A stretch of 64,000 bases of DNA from Agapetus fuscipes (GCA_951799405.1 OX637344.1:62001-126000), one strand, 5' to 3'; positions 11,884 through 22,867 are shown, counted from the stretch's first letter. A program made the numbers and translations. Notes: generated from the sequence alone by a model not told the origin.

Positions 11884-12203
11884 TAAAAAAATAATAAGAA
11901 ATCCTGTACGGGAGACTCTCTGGAGAAACTTTAGGGGTCTATGACACTTGTTGTAGTGCCACAGAGGTGTTGTTTACGAGCATGGCCGTCGCTACAAAGT
12001 GCCAATACTCAAGCAAGACCCAGTTGCTGTAAGGCTGGATGGACCTTTAGTGGCCGGTCTTTGGTGAAGGTTTCATGAATTTTTCAACCCAGCGAAGAGC
12101 ATATTTGAAAACATAAATGATAAATTGTGTTCCGCCGGGATTCGAACCCACAACCTTATTTTTACGAGTCCAAAATGTTGCCACTGGACTACGGACCGTT
12201 CTA
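11884..12203 (-). mobile_element. SINE-A, near full length, tail type 2
   Basis: On the minus strand: tRNA-like head with an AGTCCAGTGG A-box and GGTTCGAATCC B-box, the SINE-A body, then the tail type 2 (CACTACAACAAGTGTCATAG, CCCGTACAGGATT, T-rich). It shows that tail type 2 is joined to the same head and body as tail type 1. Confidence 0.9.
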
Positions 12204-12254
12204 AATTATTGAAACTTTTTTGTATGTTTGTATGAACGAATAATTTTACTATTC

Positions 12255-12415
12255 GCTGGGGTGGTCAAAGGGATCATGCGTTATTGGTACTAGCGCTGGT
12301 TTGAATCCCGCCTGCGTCATGTTCTATCGTCACTAACTTTGATCCTAGTTCAACAGATGCCATTGGGTAGTTATAAATTAATAATTCATTAAAATATTAA
12401 CAAACGAATTATTCA
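12255..12415 (+). mobile_element. SINE-D copy 1
   Basis: A B-box-like GGTTTGAATCCC is followed by AACTTTGATCCTAGTTCAAC and AGATGCCATTGGG, then an AT-rich tail. The same order occurs at 18768-18960. The A-box region is degraded. Confidence 0.6.
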
Positions 12416-12992
12416 TTGATACCGTTAACACCTGTTTCTACCAATCAAATAGTTTGGTAAACTGTATTCTTCTACGCAAATCTATGTTCTGCAAAAAAAA
12501 GAAATCATACAAAAACATATCATCAAACTGAAATTGGCATAGTGTTTGCTTTGTACTCCACAGTGGGTCAGAGCAGAATTATCGTCGCCAAGTTGAATGT
12601 ATATTTTGGAATAATAATGAATGCGACCTTAACCGTAGATGGATCGGACACTCTGCTTGAACGAAAGCGGTTTAAGCGTCCGCTCAACTCTTGCCTTTAG
12701 TTTTAACTTCTCAGGCCATTGTGCGGTTTGTTATTTGCGCCGTGTGTGAAAAAAGCAGAAAAACTGGTATTTTAAGCAATTTAACAGAGAGCAGTAGTAA
12801 AAGTTTAACTTGAAGAAAAAAACAGTCGTGACATTTAAAAGAACATATGCACGTGTAATTAATCATTGTTTTTACATTGATTTTAATTTGAGGTTGTTGA
12901 GTAATCTCGTAAAGTATATGTCTACAAACCATCGAGATAACTTGATTTATGGTATCTTGGCAGCGCCTCGGTTCATACTTTATTTATTATAT
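12416..12992. other. Unassigned DNA
   Basis: Nothing recognisable. Two overlapping open frames of 73 and 98 codons on opposite strands look like chance. Confidence 0.55.
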
Positions 12993-13217
12993 AGTCAAGC
13001 TGGAATAAGGCTGACCAGCCATACTGTAAATATTGTTTCACTTTTGCCAATGTCACTTCTGTTTCGGGAAACATTGGCAAGAGTTGCAGGTTTGATGTTC
13101 GTTTGAGGCTTGGATTTTTATTTTGTAAGTACAGCATGCGTGAGCGTGAACTTGCAGGTGATGCCTGTGAGTGCGCATTAAAATATTATAACATAGTCTT
13201 ACAACTTAGATTATACG
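12993..13217 (+). mobile_element. SINE-C, diverged
   Basis: Starts AGGCTGACCAGCCATACTG, has TTTTGCCAATGTCAC and GGCAAGAGTTGCAGG, and ends ACAACTTAGATTATA. The TTAGA tail is reduced to one or two units. Confidence 0.8.
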
Positions 13218-13407
13218 TATGCATAAAGCAGACACTATTTATTATCTTACACGCAGAACTATTAGGAAATTTCTAATATGCATTTTTTTAATTTCAGTAT
13301 AAAAAATATTTTCTTATCGTTTTTTAAGTAAAAATTGGAGTGGCATTAACAAAGCATCAAACTTGTAATTACACATTAATTACTTGAGGCGCACTAAAAC
13401 ATTTATG

Positions 13408-13448
13408 TGGCTCGGTCCGGGCACACTATATGTGTAGCTTAGTTGCAA
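13408..13448 (+). mobile_element. SINE-B 3' end fragment
   Basis: CACTATATGTGTAGCTTAGT followed by TGCAATAA is the 3' terminus of SINE-B, directly left of an RTE-like fragment. Confidence 0.65.
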
Positions 13449-13454
13449 TAAACG

Positions 13455-13701
13455 TCAGCACAGATGGGCTGGGGCATATCGTACCATGGACCATGAGAAC
13501 TTGGAGAGCAATATGTTGGTGGCAAGGAGCGGGATAATCAGGAGCAAGATGGCTGGACGGAAGGGTGGCTGGTTGCGGGTTGCGGTACGATCATAGGGCA
13601 GAAGTAAAAGGCGCTTACAAGCAGTCTTACCGGCTGTTGAAGATGGAGGCCATGATGCAGCCCGGTTTTTATGCCAATCCCAGCGATGATGATGATTGAT
13701 C
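13455..13701 (+). pseudogene. RTE-like retrotransposon 3' fragment, frameshifted
   Basis: In one frame it reads RWAGAYRTMDHENLE...; in another, after shifts, RLLKMEAMMQPGFYANPS and then GAT repeats. RW-x-G-H...RMD followed by a short C-terminal domain and a GAT/ATG microsatellite tail is the usual 3' architecture of RTE-type endonuclease/reverse transcriptase elements (family knowledge). Stops and shifts make it non-functional. Compare the minus-strand copy at 57871-58285. Confidence 0.5.
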
Positions 13702-13984
13702 AATAGATGATTTTTACGAAAAAAAAGTCATTACGAGGGCTGATGATCCAAAAAATTAAATGAAATCAATTTGGCGCCAATTTCAAATTCCAATTGCCAC
13801 AAACTAATGTTAGTATACTGTAGGTGGAACACAGTCAATTGAAATTTTTAGTTTATTGCGAAATCCAACAATGTTGTCTGAATCCATAATTCGCAAAAGA
13901 CAAAAAAAGTGAGTAGAAAAATCGTATTTTACAATGAAAATTGCAGATAAAATGAACCTTAAGTTTTAAAACTGAAAGGTTGTG

Positions 13985-14085
13985 TTTTTCAAAAATGTAT
14001 AGAAAATCAAAGAGCCTCTGAGGAGCGTTCTATACATGCATACATGTTTTGTTAAAATGCTTTGACTGAGTTTGAACGTTGAACG
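13985..14085. repeat. Family M palindromic element
   Basis: Left arm TTTTTCAAAAATGTATAGAA, core GAGCCTCTGAGGAGCG, right arm CTATACATGCATACATG, then GTTAAAATGCTTTGACTGAG. The last block is the outer arm also present at 32.9 and 41.9 kb. Confidence 0.6.
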
Positions 14086-15437
14086 CACTGCATCGAGATT
14101 TATCTCATGTCAACAAAGCAAAGGTATAATACGTGTACGTGTGTTGTATATTGTGCAGTTAACTTCGTAAAAAACACGAAGTCTCACGGTTTCCCTTTCA
14201 ATACAACGCGCTGTCATTGTTTTGGGTTCTTCCCAACATGCACCTCGCACGCAGAGATCTTTACAAGGCTTAGGTGCGAATTATTTCCATATACTTTACA
14301 AAGGTTCACACTCCAGCAGAATATAATGAGTCGACTCTAGTTAGGCGCATTTGAGTAAAGCATTTTTTTTTAGAAAGTGTGAAAAAAACCTGGTGCACCT
14401 GCATGCGGCCACTGAAGATTAGAACATGGTAAAGTGCATTTTTCCATAGAAATGCATCAGTGGGTAAAAAAGAACTTCTTTCTGAAATCAACCCCACTTC
14501 AGAAAAACAATGCATTTGATAATGCTGACATGTTTATACTTTTTAGTTTTTATTTATTTAATACATTACAGGACTTCGTAAATAGGCATATGCCATCTTG
14601 ATTTTTTCGTTCATACAAAAATCATGAAAATGTTTTAGTAAATTTGTTTTCAAATGAAAATAAAAATGTCAATTCGTATTATTTTGATAACGTAGCTACG
14701 TTCTTTTAGTGACGGCTTCATAGTTAATATTGGCATTAAATGTTGATTTTCATAATTCCAGAAGAAACTACCCATAGTGTACACTTGCCAATTAAGCCCC
14801 TTGTTGCCAAAATGATTATCTGAATTTCATAACAAAATTATATTAATTTGAAAAGCATACAAAGCAGGCATGGAGAGTTTTATGTACATAGGACAAATAA
14901 GCAAAATACCAACCTAATGCATTTCATTATTATCATTAGAAGAAACATGTATTTACAGCTGTGTCCAAATATGGATCAACTATTATGCTTCATTAAGTCC
15001 ACAATATCCGGTAAGTCTTTAAAATCTTTACAAGAACTTCTCATTAATCAAAGCAGCATTTTGTAAGCCCCGCCCACATTTGGGTTATTTTTAAGGCGAA
15101 CTGTCATTGGGTCAAAAGCCTCTGCCATTTTTGAAGGATTCACAACAAAAAATATCAAATGTAAATCTGAATAGTTCGTTAGCGCTGCGCTGTGTTTTCA
15201 TTCTAAAAACTTTTGAATGATTTGAAATGAACGCTTGAAACAAATACTTCAACACGTGGGTAACACTCAAACCTGACGTCTTACTTGAAATTAATAACTA
15301 CCTCTTCTACGTTAACTAAAATGTATATTTGTAGTTTTTCCAAACATTATGGTGGGATTGGGATGCTGACCTTATCTAACTACCCTACACCATTGTTTCT
15401 CGAGTTATAGGATTCATTGTTCTCAATGAAACTCTTA
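14086..15437. other. Unassigned AT-rich DNA
   Basis: Contains only the weak exon candidate at 14959-15010. Other open frames are short and overlapping. Confidence 0.5.
14959..15010 (+). other. Candidate exon, 52 nt
   Basis: A TATTTACAG acceptor and a TCCG/GTAAGTCT donor bound 52 bases whose first frame is open (LCPNMDQLLCFIKSTIS plus one base). The pyrimidine tract is poor, so the evidence is weak. Confidence 0.15.
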
Positions 15438-15507
15438 ATTGAATAGTCTAATGGTTAACGCTACGGTCTTGGTCATGAGTTCGACTACCGACGGAGCACC
15501 ATACATA
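15438..15507 (+). mobile_element. SINE-A-like tRNA-derived head
   Basis: AATAGTCTAATGGTTAACGC (A-box region), GAGTTCGACTACC (B-box region) and CGGAGCACCATA match the head of SINE-A. The body is missing, and a 111-codon open frame starting here is therefore spurious. Confidence 0.6.
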
Positions 15508-17007
15508 AAATTATCTTATTATTATGTTCTGTACTTTGCCATTACGTTGGCCAGAGCCTTGGCAGAGTTGCTTCACTTTCTTCCTATCCTTGCATACCAT
15601 TTTCATTTGAATCATATCCGTCACCTTCTTCACACATTTCCTTCTTTTTCAAGTACTTTGTTTATCCCATTCTGTCTCAATTTCTCCAATTGTAGCCATA
15701 CCTTTGTCGGTCTAACGTTTTCCTCAATTTTCAACGCTTTCTCTCACACTTCTACAAGTTTCTACCACAGATAGATATTTTGCCTGTTATGTTATCTTTT
15801 TCAAATATTATTTTATTCACACTCAACATCTACAGTATACCTGAAAGTAAGTATATATAAATACATAAATGTGTAATATTATATACTTCCCTCGCTCCAT
15901 AAAAATTCTAGTCCACACACAAGTGTACATAGGACACAACAGACATATGTGTGTTATATGCGTACCTATGAACACGACAAGTACGCTCTGCTCCCTACTC
16001 ATGTGAGACTCGGTGACAGTGATAGAGAAATATTATATTAAGGTTACACAGAGAATGTGGCTAGTCTACTTATTAAAGTATATCATCTACGTGATGGAAT
16101 CCTTATGTAGTTTTTTTTTTTGTTTGACATGAGAGAAATGTTTGATGTTTCTCGACATGTTTTGTTTTTAGTTTGCACCCAAAGAAACTTTTATTTAAGC
16201 TACAGTGTTTCACAAAAATGCATCAGAACTAAAGCAGAGTCTTTAATTTACAAGACGTAGAATTGTATCCTTGAAGTACTGGTATAAAAAAAAAACTCTT
16301 TAATTCAACCAAGTTCAAAATTATTTGTTTGACGAGCAATTTGGTAGAAATTGATGGAGCTTATAGAATGAGTACATCGTTTGTATTCCGTTTGTATGGA
16401 AAATTGGGTTTGCCGTTTTTTATTTGAAGAAAAATAAAATTATCGTCTAAAAGAATATCAGATGAAGAAATTAAACCTAAAACTGGCAGATTCGAATATA
16501 AGCCTGCTGTTTGGAAAGCGGAATTTCAAGCGACTATCTGTTAACTAAAGTATGCAGTTTTACATCTTACTTTATTTCTATAGGAATGCAAATCTATGCA
16601 AAATAATCAAACGCTGGATCAGACTCAATAAGCAATAAAGATATCAAGAATATGATATTCTCGTTTCAAACTTCCGTAGGCAAAAAGGGCGCAGACCACA
16701 GATTTCTAGATAAATCTATGAATAGATATTACTTAGACCTAGCCACTCCTTTTTAATGCTTTTATGAAAAACAATTTAGCGGCGTATCTGAGAGAAATGT
16801 GGTAAAACAATAAATTTACTATTGAGAAAGTGAATTCAGATCGATTGCTATAGATACTGCATATCAAGCTAATCATGAATAATTTAAATTCAACTTTAAC
16901 TTATTACTATCTTACTTTTGCAGTCAAATCGAATTTTTATATCACTTTCAAGTTAATTTTAAGTCAAAAAATGCATGTAAAGTATCCATTAGTAGCTTTT
17001 CTTCAAT
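15508..17007. other. Unassigned AT-rich DNA
   Basis: No feature recognised on either strand. Confidence 0.55.
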
Positions 17008-17245
17008 ATTCATTCATCACCACCCATACTGTAAAAAATGGTTCACTTTGCCAATGTCACCCCTGTTTCAGGGAAGGTCGGCAAAAGTTGTGGGGCTTAT
17101 GTTCATTTGAGGTTTGGATTTTATTTGTAAGTACGCATTCAGCATTTGTAAGCGCGAACTACACGTGTTGGTTTGTGGGCATGCATCTGAGAGCTTTAAA
17201 TGAATAAATCCTTGCAACTTAGATTATTTATTATTATTATTATTA
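17008..17245 (+). mobile_element. SINE-C, older subtype
   Basis: Contains CACCCATACTGTAAAAAATG, TTCACTTTGCCAATGTCACC, and an AACTTAGATTATT 3' end that continues into ATT repeats. The 5' leader GTTCCTTGACTTATAGG is missing. Confidence 0.85.
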
Positions 17246-17707
17246 CTAGTAGGAAAATGCAATGAAATGCAATGAAAATTACGTGTAGGAAAAAAATAAT
17301 TCCATCGAACATTCAAGTCATGATTAAATTTGATTTTAAGAAAAAGGGAATCAGTGCTACAATGCAGAATATACCACATCTTCTTCTATAAATCTTCTTT
17401 TATAAATCTTAGCAGAAACACTACTTTTTGTTTTTAATATAAGAGCTTTTTAAAAATTTTGAATAGACGTTTTTTGTAAATATGTATTTTTAAAACATAA
17501 TTTTGAATCTTAACTTTATTGTTTCTATCATAATATTTCATTGTTTTAGTTATTGCAATTTCAATTTTCTTTACAGTATTTTTTACCCATGAAAATGATA
17601 TGATGAAAACGTACAATTAAATTTTTTTAAACATCGATAACACATTGCAGTTAGCATTAAAGATAACTGAACAGTGAACACTGTAATTAAAGTGTTTTTA
17701 AAAACAG

Positions 17708-17760
17708 GGCACTGTTGGCATAGAAAGAATAAGTGTTACACTGCTCAAATATTACGATAG
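17708..17760 (+). other. Candidate exon, 53 nt
   Basis: TTTTTAAAAACAG precedes an open stretch encoding GTVGIERISVTLLKYYD with two bases left, followed by GTAAGCAAAG. The acceptor is mediocre, and a SINE-A tail begins within ten bases, so this may be chance. Confidence 0.15.
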
Positions 17761-17767
17761 GTAAGCA

Positions 17768-18021
17768 AAGCTTTTTGTGGAAATCACACTTCAAGAGCCC
17801 TTTGCATGCTTGATTATTAAAAAACAAGCACTTATTCTCAAGCAACATCTTAGACGTAAGTCTAAATGGACCTTTGATGACTGGTCTCTGGGAAATGCAG
17901 ATTATTGTTCAGCCTAACAAATAACATTTGTTATTTGTTAGGCTGAACTAATTTTTGTCTGCTCCGACTAGAATCCATTCCAACGTCAAGTAGAAAACGT
18001 TAACCACTAAGCTACAACTCG
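17768..18021 (-). mobile_element. SINE-A, diverged, with internal palindrome
   Basis: On the minus strand it shows a diverged head, GGTCCATTTAGACTTACG, TTGCTTGAGAAT and the type 1 tail (AGGGCTCTTGAAGTGTGA). A perfect 20-bp inverted repeat sits in its middle at 17907-17948 where other copies have AAACCTTTACC. Confidence 0.7.
17907..17948. repeat. Perfect 20-bp palindrome in SINE-A
   Basis: GTTCAGCCTAACAAATAACA, two bases, then its exact reverse complement. It is absent from the other SINE-A copies, so it was inserted or formed by a templated event after the SINE landed. Confidence 0.95.
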
Positions 18022-18029
18022 TTAAAAAA

Positions 18030-18231
18030 AGCGCCAATTCTCAAGCAAGACCCAGTTGCTGTAAAGCTGGATGCACCTTTAGTGACCGGTCTTTGGTAAA
18101 GTAATTTTTTCTCCAAACAAAGAACATCTTTGAAAATATAAATGGTATTTGTTTGTGCCCCGCCGGGATTCGAACCCACAACCTTCCATTTACGAGTCCG
18201 AAGTGCTACCACTGGTCTACGGACCGGTCGT
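18030..18231 (-). mobile_element. SINE-A, tailless copy
   Basis: Minus-strand head with ACCGGTCCGTAGACCAGTGG and GGTTCGAATCC, then the body down to AGAATTGGCGCT. The tail is missing, and this copy directly abuts the previous SINE-A in the same orientation. A 100-codon open frame across it is a repeat artefact. Confidence 0.88.
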
Positions 18232-18767
18232 TGACTGAATACTACTCGTATCTTCAACAACTGGTTGTAAATTTGCACATCTCCTAATGCCATTGTGAAG
18301 TGGTAATCCATCATTAAGTATGCATAAACATTTGACGAGTGGATCCATCACTTTCCCATTTGTAGTCAATGGCCGAGCGCCATTGCCGGATTTTTTCCAT
18401 CACCTAAAGTGAAAGGAACCTTGAGCGATGACACCTTTAGTCATGAACAACACAGCACGTGCGTGTGGTATTGCTAACATCGGCAACGGCGACCTCTTGT
18501 TTGGCTAAATTAAAAGATGGTACCTACGTAGGTACTTACTTATTGCAAAAAACAACAATAAATTTCAGTAAGATGTGTTGGTAGCTATGTTTATTAGTAT
18601 ATTGTGGGAGGGTCCAAATCGAGCAATATTTTCCGACAAAAAAATTATAGGCTATAAAATAATTGTAAGATTGTAAGCATATAATTATGAAAGTAATAAC
18701 TGAGAATTGTAAATGTACCTTTCATTGAATATAATGGAATATTTTGTAGTTTATATGTATTTAACCT

Positions 18768-18960
18768 TCCCGTGAAGTGTCGAGCGGATAAGGCGTCGCG
18801 TCGTCTCGAATTAGCGTTATTGAAACAAGCGCAAGCTCAAATCGCGACGTGTCATATCGACGATAACTTTGACCCTGGTTCAACAGATGTCAATGATTTA
18901 ATTAATAATTTATTTAAATATAAAATTATGAATTATTACATGATTATCTTAAAACTTGTT
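18768..18960 (+). mobile_element. SINE-D copy 2, tRNA-Leu/Ser-like head
   Basis: GTCGAGCGGATAAGGCGTCG resembles the A-box and long D-loop of class II tRNAs, and AGCTCAAATCGCG sits at the B-box position. It is followed by AACTTTGACCCTGGTTCAAC and AGATGTCAATGA, shared with 12.3 kb. It ends in AT-rich sequence. Confidence 0.65.
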
Positions 18961-19129
18961 TCTGGCCAGAAAAAATAGGTTGGTTAATTGCACTTTTCTT
19001 CACAAAGGTATTTAAAAAAAGGTACGGCAACACAAGAAGTCAGAGGCGTATAATAATAGTGGTAATCTCACCCTCTGTGCTTGGTAGTAGGGCGGCAGGG
19101 GATCCAACCCTCCACCTGGAGGACGCAGC

Positions 19130-19219
19130 ATGGCCGCGGCGCAGCTAGCGGCTGCCATCAGGGAGCAACATCTACTTGTCCCGCCAGCGACTCATCCTGC
19201 AAGCAACAACAAACAACGA
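19130..19219 (+). CDS. Candidate first coding exon, 30 codons
   Basis: ATG at 19130 has A at -3 and G at +4, a strong start context. The frame reads MAAAQLAAAIREQHLLVP..., Ala-rich with GC-rich codons unlike the surroundings, and reaches CGA/GTAAGC at 19219/19220, a good donor. Without splicing it would stop after five more codons. No family is recognised and no downstream exon was found. It could be a host exon or an unrecognised transposon segment. Confidence 0.25.
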
Positions 19220-19844
19220 GTAAGCCACATGCCATGAACCAATGTCTCCTAACACATGGACTAGTGAGAGATACAGTAATCAGGGAAGAACTTGTCAGAC
19301 CAGCAACTCTAGTAGAAATATTAGAAGTGGGAGTTGAAAAGACTTACGCCCTCCATAGTCACAAAGAACTGCCAGAAAGGTTTAATATTTCATAAATACA
19401 TTACTAGGAAAGGAAAATTATGCGTTTGATGAAAGCAGAAAAATCAATATTATCTACGTATTGTTTTTATTTACATGCCACTATCTTAATTAAAAATATT
19501 ATACAAATTGGTTTGTTGAAACATAGGCATTACCATTTACACATTACTCTGATGAATTATAACTTCTAGTTGCAGGGAACACTCGGCGACAGGAAGTCAT
19601 CTACAAGGGAAAGTGACTCAGAAAATGAAAGGCCTTTTATATGAGTTCTCATATAGAGTTATAATCGATTGATTTTATTTTGATTTAGCGCCTTCATGAA
19701 ATTAGTTTCGTCTGACCTATTAAATGGATTTTGAATAATGTTGATCTGATATAAGCTTTGATTAATTCCAAGCAAGAATCGACACCACGAAATCAACATA
19801 TTACGTCTAAACTCAACCATGACGTATATCAATAAAATAACGCA

Positions 19845-19912
19845 AATTAAAGTAGCGCCTGCAGTATACGTTTTAGTTTACGTACATTGTTAGTAAAATG
19901 CTGTCCGTAGAG
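19845..19912. repeat. Family M element, right half
   Basis: GTAGCGCCTGCAGTATACG, TTTTAGTTTACGTACATTG and TTAGTAAAATGCTG match core and right arm of family M. The left arm is eroded. Confidence 0.5.
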
Positions 19913-20368
19913 CTCTACACTTGGAGTACAGGTTTAGCTAGACACTCTGTGTGAGCTCTACAGTTATCTGTGATAGAATATGGCTCAGTGTTGCCTGGGC
20001 TTATAAATATTCATAAGATTCGATTAATCAGTTTGAAAGTGAAACTAGAATATGCCGAGTAGTATAAAATGAGCAACAAATTTTGAACAGAAATGGTCAA
20101 TTCTTCTTCATAAACTTTTTGTTTGCCATCTCTTTTGTTCGCTCTTAAACTAAGGATTTTTTGCTGTCGCTAATTTCGTCAAGAGTTTAGTGAGAAGATC
20201 GCCTGCTTACTAAAAACAGATAAATAATCAAAATTCCCCTTAGAAATTTAAATAATGCAATAAATACAATCTTTAAATTGAATGAAAAAATAAGTTCATC
20301 TTACATTCCTCAATTACGAATGGACATGAAAAAATCCCATAGACAAAAAAAATATGATATCGCATCGT

Positions 20369-20565
20369 TTGGTCGATATCTCAGTTGGTAGAGTGCTTGA
20401 ATTGCATGCCAAAAATTCGGGTTTGAATCCGACCAAGGGTGTCAGAAATGATTTTCCGTTTCGATGTTTATTTTGAACCCGAAATAAAATAATGGCAAAA
20501 TTTACTCAGTCTTCACAAAAAATGAGTACCAACCCCATTGAGAAAAGGCAGCGTTTCAATGAATG
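20369..20565 (+). mobile_element. SINE-B, long-body subtype
   Basis: TCGATATCTCAGTTGGTAGA (A-box) and GGGTTTGAATCCGACC (B-box) form a clear tRNA-like head. It is followed by GTCAGAAATGATTTTCCG, TTTACTCAGTCTTCAC and AATGAGTACCAACC. The 3' third is lost. This copy shows the fuller middle section missing at 22.9 and 54.9 kb. Confidence 0.8.
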
Positions 20566-20906
20566 AAGTAATTGTTTCGTTGTAATCTCGACTCTAAAGT
20601 GTGTCAGTCTAATAAATAGTAAACGACAAGATGAATAGAAGCGCTCCCACGTGAAGTTGGTGCGAGTGGGCTATGGAGACGCTAAGTGGACGAATAAACC
20701 AAAGCGAGATCATACACAGCTGCGTACTTCCTTTTAGATCTATATGACTATCTCACCCACTAACTTTCCTTTCTTACCAACTAATATTATATTTAAAAAT
20801 GAGTTGTGCGAAACCAAAGACGTGATCTGATATGAAGATGGCAAGAAAATGGTTTGTAGAGTTTTCATATAAGTATTTATCTAATTGCAAAAAAAAACTA
20901 GATTTC

Positions 20907-21070
20907 CGGTCGAAAGCTCAGTTAATAGAGTGCTTGCATTCCCAGCTCAGGTTTGAATCCCAACGAGGTGTACAAGGTTTACTTTGCCGTCATGAGAAAT
21001 GAGTACCAGCCCCCACGTGAGCTGAAGTGGTTTTAGTTAGCCCTTAGACGGAAACTACAAGCGACACGTT
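20907..21070 (+). mobile_element. SINE-B, short copy
   Basis: GGTCGAAAGCTCAGTTAATAG and GGTTTGAATCCC give the head, followed by GAAATGAGTACCAGCCCCC and GAAGTGGTTTTAG. Internal deletions are evident. Confidence 0.7.
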
Positions 21071-21306
21071 AAATAAAAATGCGGTAAGAAGCTACAGCGC
21101 CTTAGATTGTTTACGATGCTTAAGAGTATCACAGTAAATTAAGAGAAAAATAATCATGACTTAATAATATCATGTATACTATTGTTGTTATCACTTTTAA
21201 GTATTCACATTATTCTTTTTTTCAAAACATTCTTCAAGACATTTAGTTTGAGTTCTCTTATTTTTGTCTAAAACAAGAGTTCAGTCTTTCACAGCCAGAT
21301 TCAGAT

Positions 21307-21463
21307 GCTTGATTTTTTGGTTCCGGGTTTTGACCGTGGTCCATAGTTTTTGCTTCTTTTTTTTTTTTTCTTGTTAGCTGAAAGTCTTCAAGAAGTATCA
21401 ATAAAGGAGAAAATAAGCAAAAACTATGGACCACGGTCAAAACTCGGAACCAAAAAACCAAGC
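21307..21463. repeat. Foldback F2, 49-bp arms
   Basis: 21307-21355 pairs with 21415-21463 with two mismatches. The arms include TTTGACCGTGGTCCATAGTT and its complement. The 59-base loop has a T-run and TCTTCAAGAAG. SINE-B sequence begins directly at the right edge. Confidence 0.9.
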
Positions 21464-21570
21464 AAGAGTTCGAGTGTTTGATCCCGCCGAGGATGTCAGA
21501 CTGGATTTTCCGTTTTCGGTTTCGTTAAACGCGAATCAAGGTACCAACAATGCTTACTGAGCCTTATTAA
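21464..21570 (+). mobile_element. SINE-B fragment after foldback F2
   Basis: AAGAGTTCGAGTGTTTGATC, CCGCCGAGGATGTCAGACTG and GATTTTCCGTTTTCGG match the B-box and middle of the long SINE-B subtype. The A-box side is replaced by the foldback, suggesting insertion or rearrangement there. Confidence 0.6.
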
Positions 21571-21729
21571 AATATGAATCACTGCTCTTTTGGGACTTGT
21601 AAAATTCCCACTTTAAAAAGTCTGACCTCTGCTAAAGTACAAATTAATTAAAACCTCTGCAAGATGGGAAAACATAACAAAAAGTAGCACACTGCTTATT
21701 CGTTCAAGTTGTTGCGTTTATTTTATTTA

Positions 21730-21977
21730 TAATAATCTATAATCTAAGTTGCAAGGATATATTCATTCAAAGCTCTCAGATGTATGCCCACAAACAAACA
21801 CGTGTAATTCGCGCTTACAAATGCTGATTGTGTACTTACAAATAAAATCCAAACCACAAATAAACATAAGCCCTGCAACTCTTGCCGACATTCCCTGAAA
21901 CAGGGGTGACATTGGTAAAGTGAACCATTTTTTACAGTATGGGTGGTCAGCCTCATATCAACCTATAAGTCAAGGAA
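21730..21977 (-). mobile_element. SINE-C, near full length
   Basis: Minus-strand reading from TTCCTTGACTTATAGGTTG through CACCCATACTGTAAAAAATG and TTGCCGA to CCTTGCAACTTAGATTATAG. Closest to the 17.0 and 31.5 kb copies (older subtype without TTAGA arrays). Confidence 0.88.
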
Positions 21978-22382
21978 TACGAGTAATAAATAACATTTAA
22001 GTATAAAAAAAAACAACAACAAAATCATAAAAATAAATCTATACAAAAAAGTCAAAAAATTCTTATGCAAAAAATGTAGCAAACTAATAAACTAACATTA
22101 CAAATTATTCCATTTACAAATACTCAGACAAACAAATCAAAAAGTCAAAGCCAAGAAAGGGAAGAGGTGGCGCTATAATAACACAGTATGCCTGTAATTA
22201 AAGTTCTAGACCTCCCTACCTAACATTACCTCCTATACTATTACAGGGCTAAGCACGAGGTGTACTATGTGTATTGTCTCATAATTATCGACACAACATG
22301 TAACATGGCAGCTATGGAACCAGTCATTTTAGTGGCACCAGATAGCATCAAGCATGTGATTCTCCGCCTTTTGTTCTTTCAG

Positions 22383-22525
22383 ACAGTCATCGTCATACAG
22401 CATTCTTCTCTCCGGCATGTCGAGCTTTCTTGTACCTCTCATTACGAAGAATTTCTCCATCCAGAGATGACAATGGGAATTTCTTCGTTTCCGCTGTCGA
22501 CCAGTACTTGACAGTCATTGTGAGG
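22383..22525 (+). other. Candidate internal coding exon, 143 nt
   Basis: CCTTTTGTTCTTTCAG is a strong acceptor and GTAAGTAC after 22525 a near-ideal donor. One of three frames is open throughout (two leading bases, then 47 codons ending ...VSAVDQYLTVIVR), and the intron would follow a complete codon. The other frames have stops. On the opposite strand a 41-codon frame (MTVKYWSTAETKKF...) is also open, but its splice signals are poor. The stretch is less AT-rich than its flanks. No domain is recognised and I cannot say which gene it belongs to. Confidence 0.4.
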
Positions 22526-22635
22526 GTAAGTACATGAAATAGATGTAAGAAAGGAAGACAAGATGAGCCTTGTGGGATTATGTTTAGATTCCTCTAAGAA
22601 AGGTAAACTTACTTAGATTTTCTTTATATGGTATG

Positions 22636-22867
22636 GACCGGTCTGTAATTCAGTGGACTTCGGACTCTGAATGGAAGGTTGTGGGTTCAAATCCCGGCGG
22701 AGCACAAAAAATATACCATTTATATTTTCAAATTTGCTCTTCGCTGGGTTGAAAAATACATAAACCTTTACCAATGCCCGGTCACAAAAGGTCCATCCAG
22801 CCTTACAGCAACTGGGTCTTGCTTGAGAATTGGCGCTTTGTAGCGACGACGACCAAGCTCGTAAAAA
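22636..22867 (+). mobile_element. SINE-A part of an A-B composite
   Basis: GACCGGTCTGTAATTCAGTG and GGTTCAAATCCCGG form the tRNA-like head, then the full body to GACCAAGCTCGTAAAAA. It runs directly into SINE-B at 22868 with the same junction as at 54896. Confidence 0.92.

Larger units (their letters stand above)
18961..20368. other. Mostly unassigned, GC-richer island at 19.1 kb
   Basis: 19085-19230 is GC-richer and protein-like (next entry). The rest shows no recognisable feature except a family M element at 19845. Confidence 0.5.

Noticed and set aside
15439..15774. 111-codon open frame as a gene
   Set aside because: It starts inside a tRNA-derived SINE head and has no start context, splice signal or recognisable domain.
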